A stretch of DNA of 64,000 nt, taken from contig NZ_NJIF01000002.1 of the NCBI RefSeq assembly GCF_002209555.1, forward strand, positions 496,001 through 560,000, written 5' to 3'. Made by a program: the position numbers and the translations under genes. The DNA is from Achromobacter insolitus (lineage in GTDB: Bacteria; Pseudomonadota; Gammaproteobacteria; Burkholderiales; Burkholderiaceae_B). The notes beneath the pieces are model-generated. The model was not told where the DNA came from, made no database searches, and worked only from the letters and a program-made list of their open reading frames with translations. Below, piece by piece: positions 63,377 through 64,000 of this stretch (its first letter is position 1; every line of letters begins with the position of its first letter).

Positions 63377-63918
63377 GCGGCTGCCGCGGTCGGCACGCGG
63401 TAGGTCTTCTGGTAGTGGACCGTGAAGGTCTTGAAGGCTTCCAGTGCCTTGTGAGGATCGTGGCCGGGCTTGACCAGGAAGCTGTCGAAGCCCACGCGCG
63501 CCTGGTAGTGGATGGTGTCGATCATCACGTCTCCGACCGCGCGCAGCTCGCCTTGCCACTGGTAGCGCGTGCGCAGCAGCTGCGCCAGCGAATAGCCCCG
63601 GCCGTCCGTGTAGACCGGGAAATCCACGGCGATGAAGGCGATGCCGGCGGGATCCAGCGTGCCGTCGGCCTCGGCCAGATCGCGCAGGTCGGCGTCGGAT
63701 TCCAGCTGGACGGCCACAGGATGCCGATGGCGGCGCAGCGTGGCGCGCGAGGCCTTCCAGGTGGCCAGCGGCACGACCCAGCCCGGCGCGTCACTCGGCA
63801 CCTGGCCTTCGGCGGGGACCTCGGGTTCCGGCGTGAAAAGGCGCGAGGTGTCGGCTTCCAGGCGGCCGTTGCGGATCAGGTGCGGGCCGGGGGCGTCGTG
63901 CGGATAGATTTCAGACAT
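63373..63918 (-). CDS. DUF934 domain-containing protein
   Basis: A 181-residue cytosolic protein of the DUF934 family. The conserved core runs from LESDADLRDLAEA (residue about 85) through FIAVDFPVYTDGRGYSLAQLLRTRY to DSFLVKPGHDPHKALEAFKTFTVHYQ. Members are almost always placed next to a nitrite/sulfite reductase gene and cysH in betaproteobacteria, implying a role in assimilatory sulfate reduction, though the biochemical function is unknown. ATG 63918 overlaps the upstream sulfite-reductase-like gene by 8 bp, indicating coupling. Confidence 0.85.
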   Translation of the reverse strand: MSEIYPHDAPGPHLIRNGRLEADTSRLFTPEPEVPAEGQVPSDAPGWVVPLATWKASRATLRRHRHPVAVQLESDADLRDLAEADGTLDPAGIAFIAVDFPVYTDGRGYSLAQLLRTRYQWQGELRAVGDVMIDTIHYQARVGFDSFLVKPGHDPHKALEAFKTFTVHYQKTYRVPTAAAA

Positions 63919-64000
63919 GGGCGGCCTCGGCGTGTTGCGTGGGTTTGGCGAAGGCGGGATCGGAGTAGACGTCCTGCTTGAAGGGGTCGATGCCGACACG
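63911..64000 (-). CDS. C-terminal fragment of a probable nitrite/sulfite reductase (CysI-like), cut by the window end
   Basis: The last 29 codons of a minus-strand gene entering from beyond the right edge; it ends with TGA at 63911. The visible residues RVGIDPFKQDVYSDPAF resemble the tail of CysI-type sulfite reductases (xxGxxPFKxxVY). The gene directly precedes a DUF934 gene, as is usual for that enzyme. Only the tail is seen, so no cofactor motif can be checked and the identity rests on the tail pattern and context. Confidence 0.6.
   Translation of the reverse strand, partial: RVGIDPFKQDVYSDPAFAKPTQHAEAAHV

Overview
This 64 kb window is GC-rich, densely coded chromosomal DNA from a betaproteobacterium. 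It is most likely a member of the Alcaligenaceae (Achromobacter/Bordetella type). Reasons: four Bug-type tricarboxylate-family periplasmic binding proteins, the metX-metW-ampG order, a ubiE / Tim44-like / ubiJ / ubiB run, and very few intergenic gaps. The genus is inferred from gene content only. I saw no rRNA, tRNA, CRISPR array, insertion sequence or prophage gene.

Layout. 1-2600: the end of an MBL-fold hydrolase, an SDR and three small unknown genes. 2790-11215: a gentisate operon with gentisate 1,2-dioxygenase, a fumarylpyruvate-hydrolase-type enzyme, a complete Liv-type ABC importer, an internal GntR regulator and a formamidase-like hydrolase. 11247-14296: a LysR regulator, a Bug protein and an AstE-like deacylase, with a twin dyad operator between the first two. 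14298-19318: lipocalin, gshA, a lipase-like hydrolase, a lipoprotein, a bare LuxR-type HTH protein and an AEC carrier. 19330-24945: a sulfolactate-degradation module (suyAB, slcC-like, comC-like, a Bug protein and a divergent GntR/UTRA regulator). 25006-28292: metX-metW under a SAM-II riboswitch, then ampG. 28350-34890: universal stress protein, TRIC channel, GntR regulator, the 5-oxoprolinase genes pxpB/pxpC/pxpA with a VOC protein, and LysR. 34943-41000: serA, a DUF411 protein with a CusRS-like two-component system, and phoBR. 41162-47082: ubiE, Tim44-like protein, ubiJ, ubiB, an acyl-ACP-desaturase-like diiron protein and rfaE2. 47104-50939: tolC, pcm-like, thiD and thiG. 51093-58356: btuF and a TonB receptor behind a cobalamin riboswitch, divergent from metH. 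58374-63376: a module of SDR, citryl-CoA-lyase-like protein, AMP-forming CoA ligase and Bug protein with a divergent IclR regulator. 63373-64000: a DUF934 gene and the tail of a probable sulfite reductase.

How the parts fit. Three catabolic modules each pair an uptake component with enzymes and a local regulator: gentisate, sulfolactate, and an unknown acid handled as a CoA thioester. Methionine metabolism appears twice with RNA-level control nearby: SAM-II on metX, and cobalamin control on the B12 uptake genes beside B12-dependent metH. The points most worth a second look are the CoA-ligase/citryl-CoA-lyase-like module, the sulfolactate module with its clean divergent promoter, the two riboswitches, and the paired operators upstream of the Bug genes.
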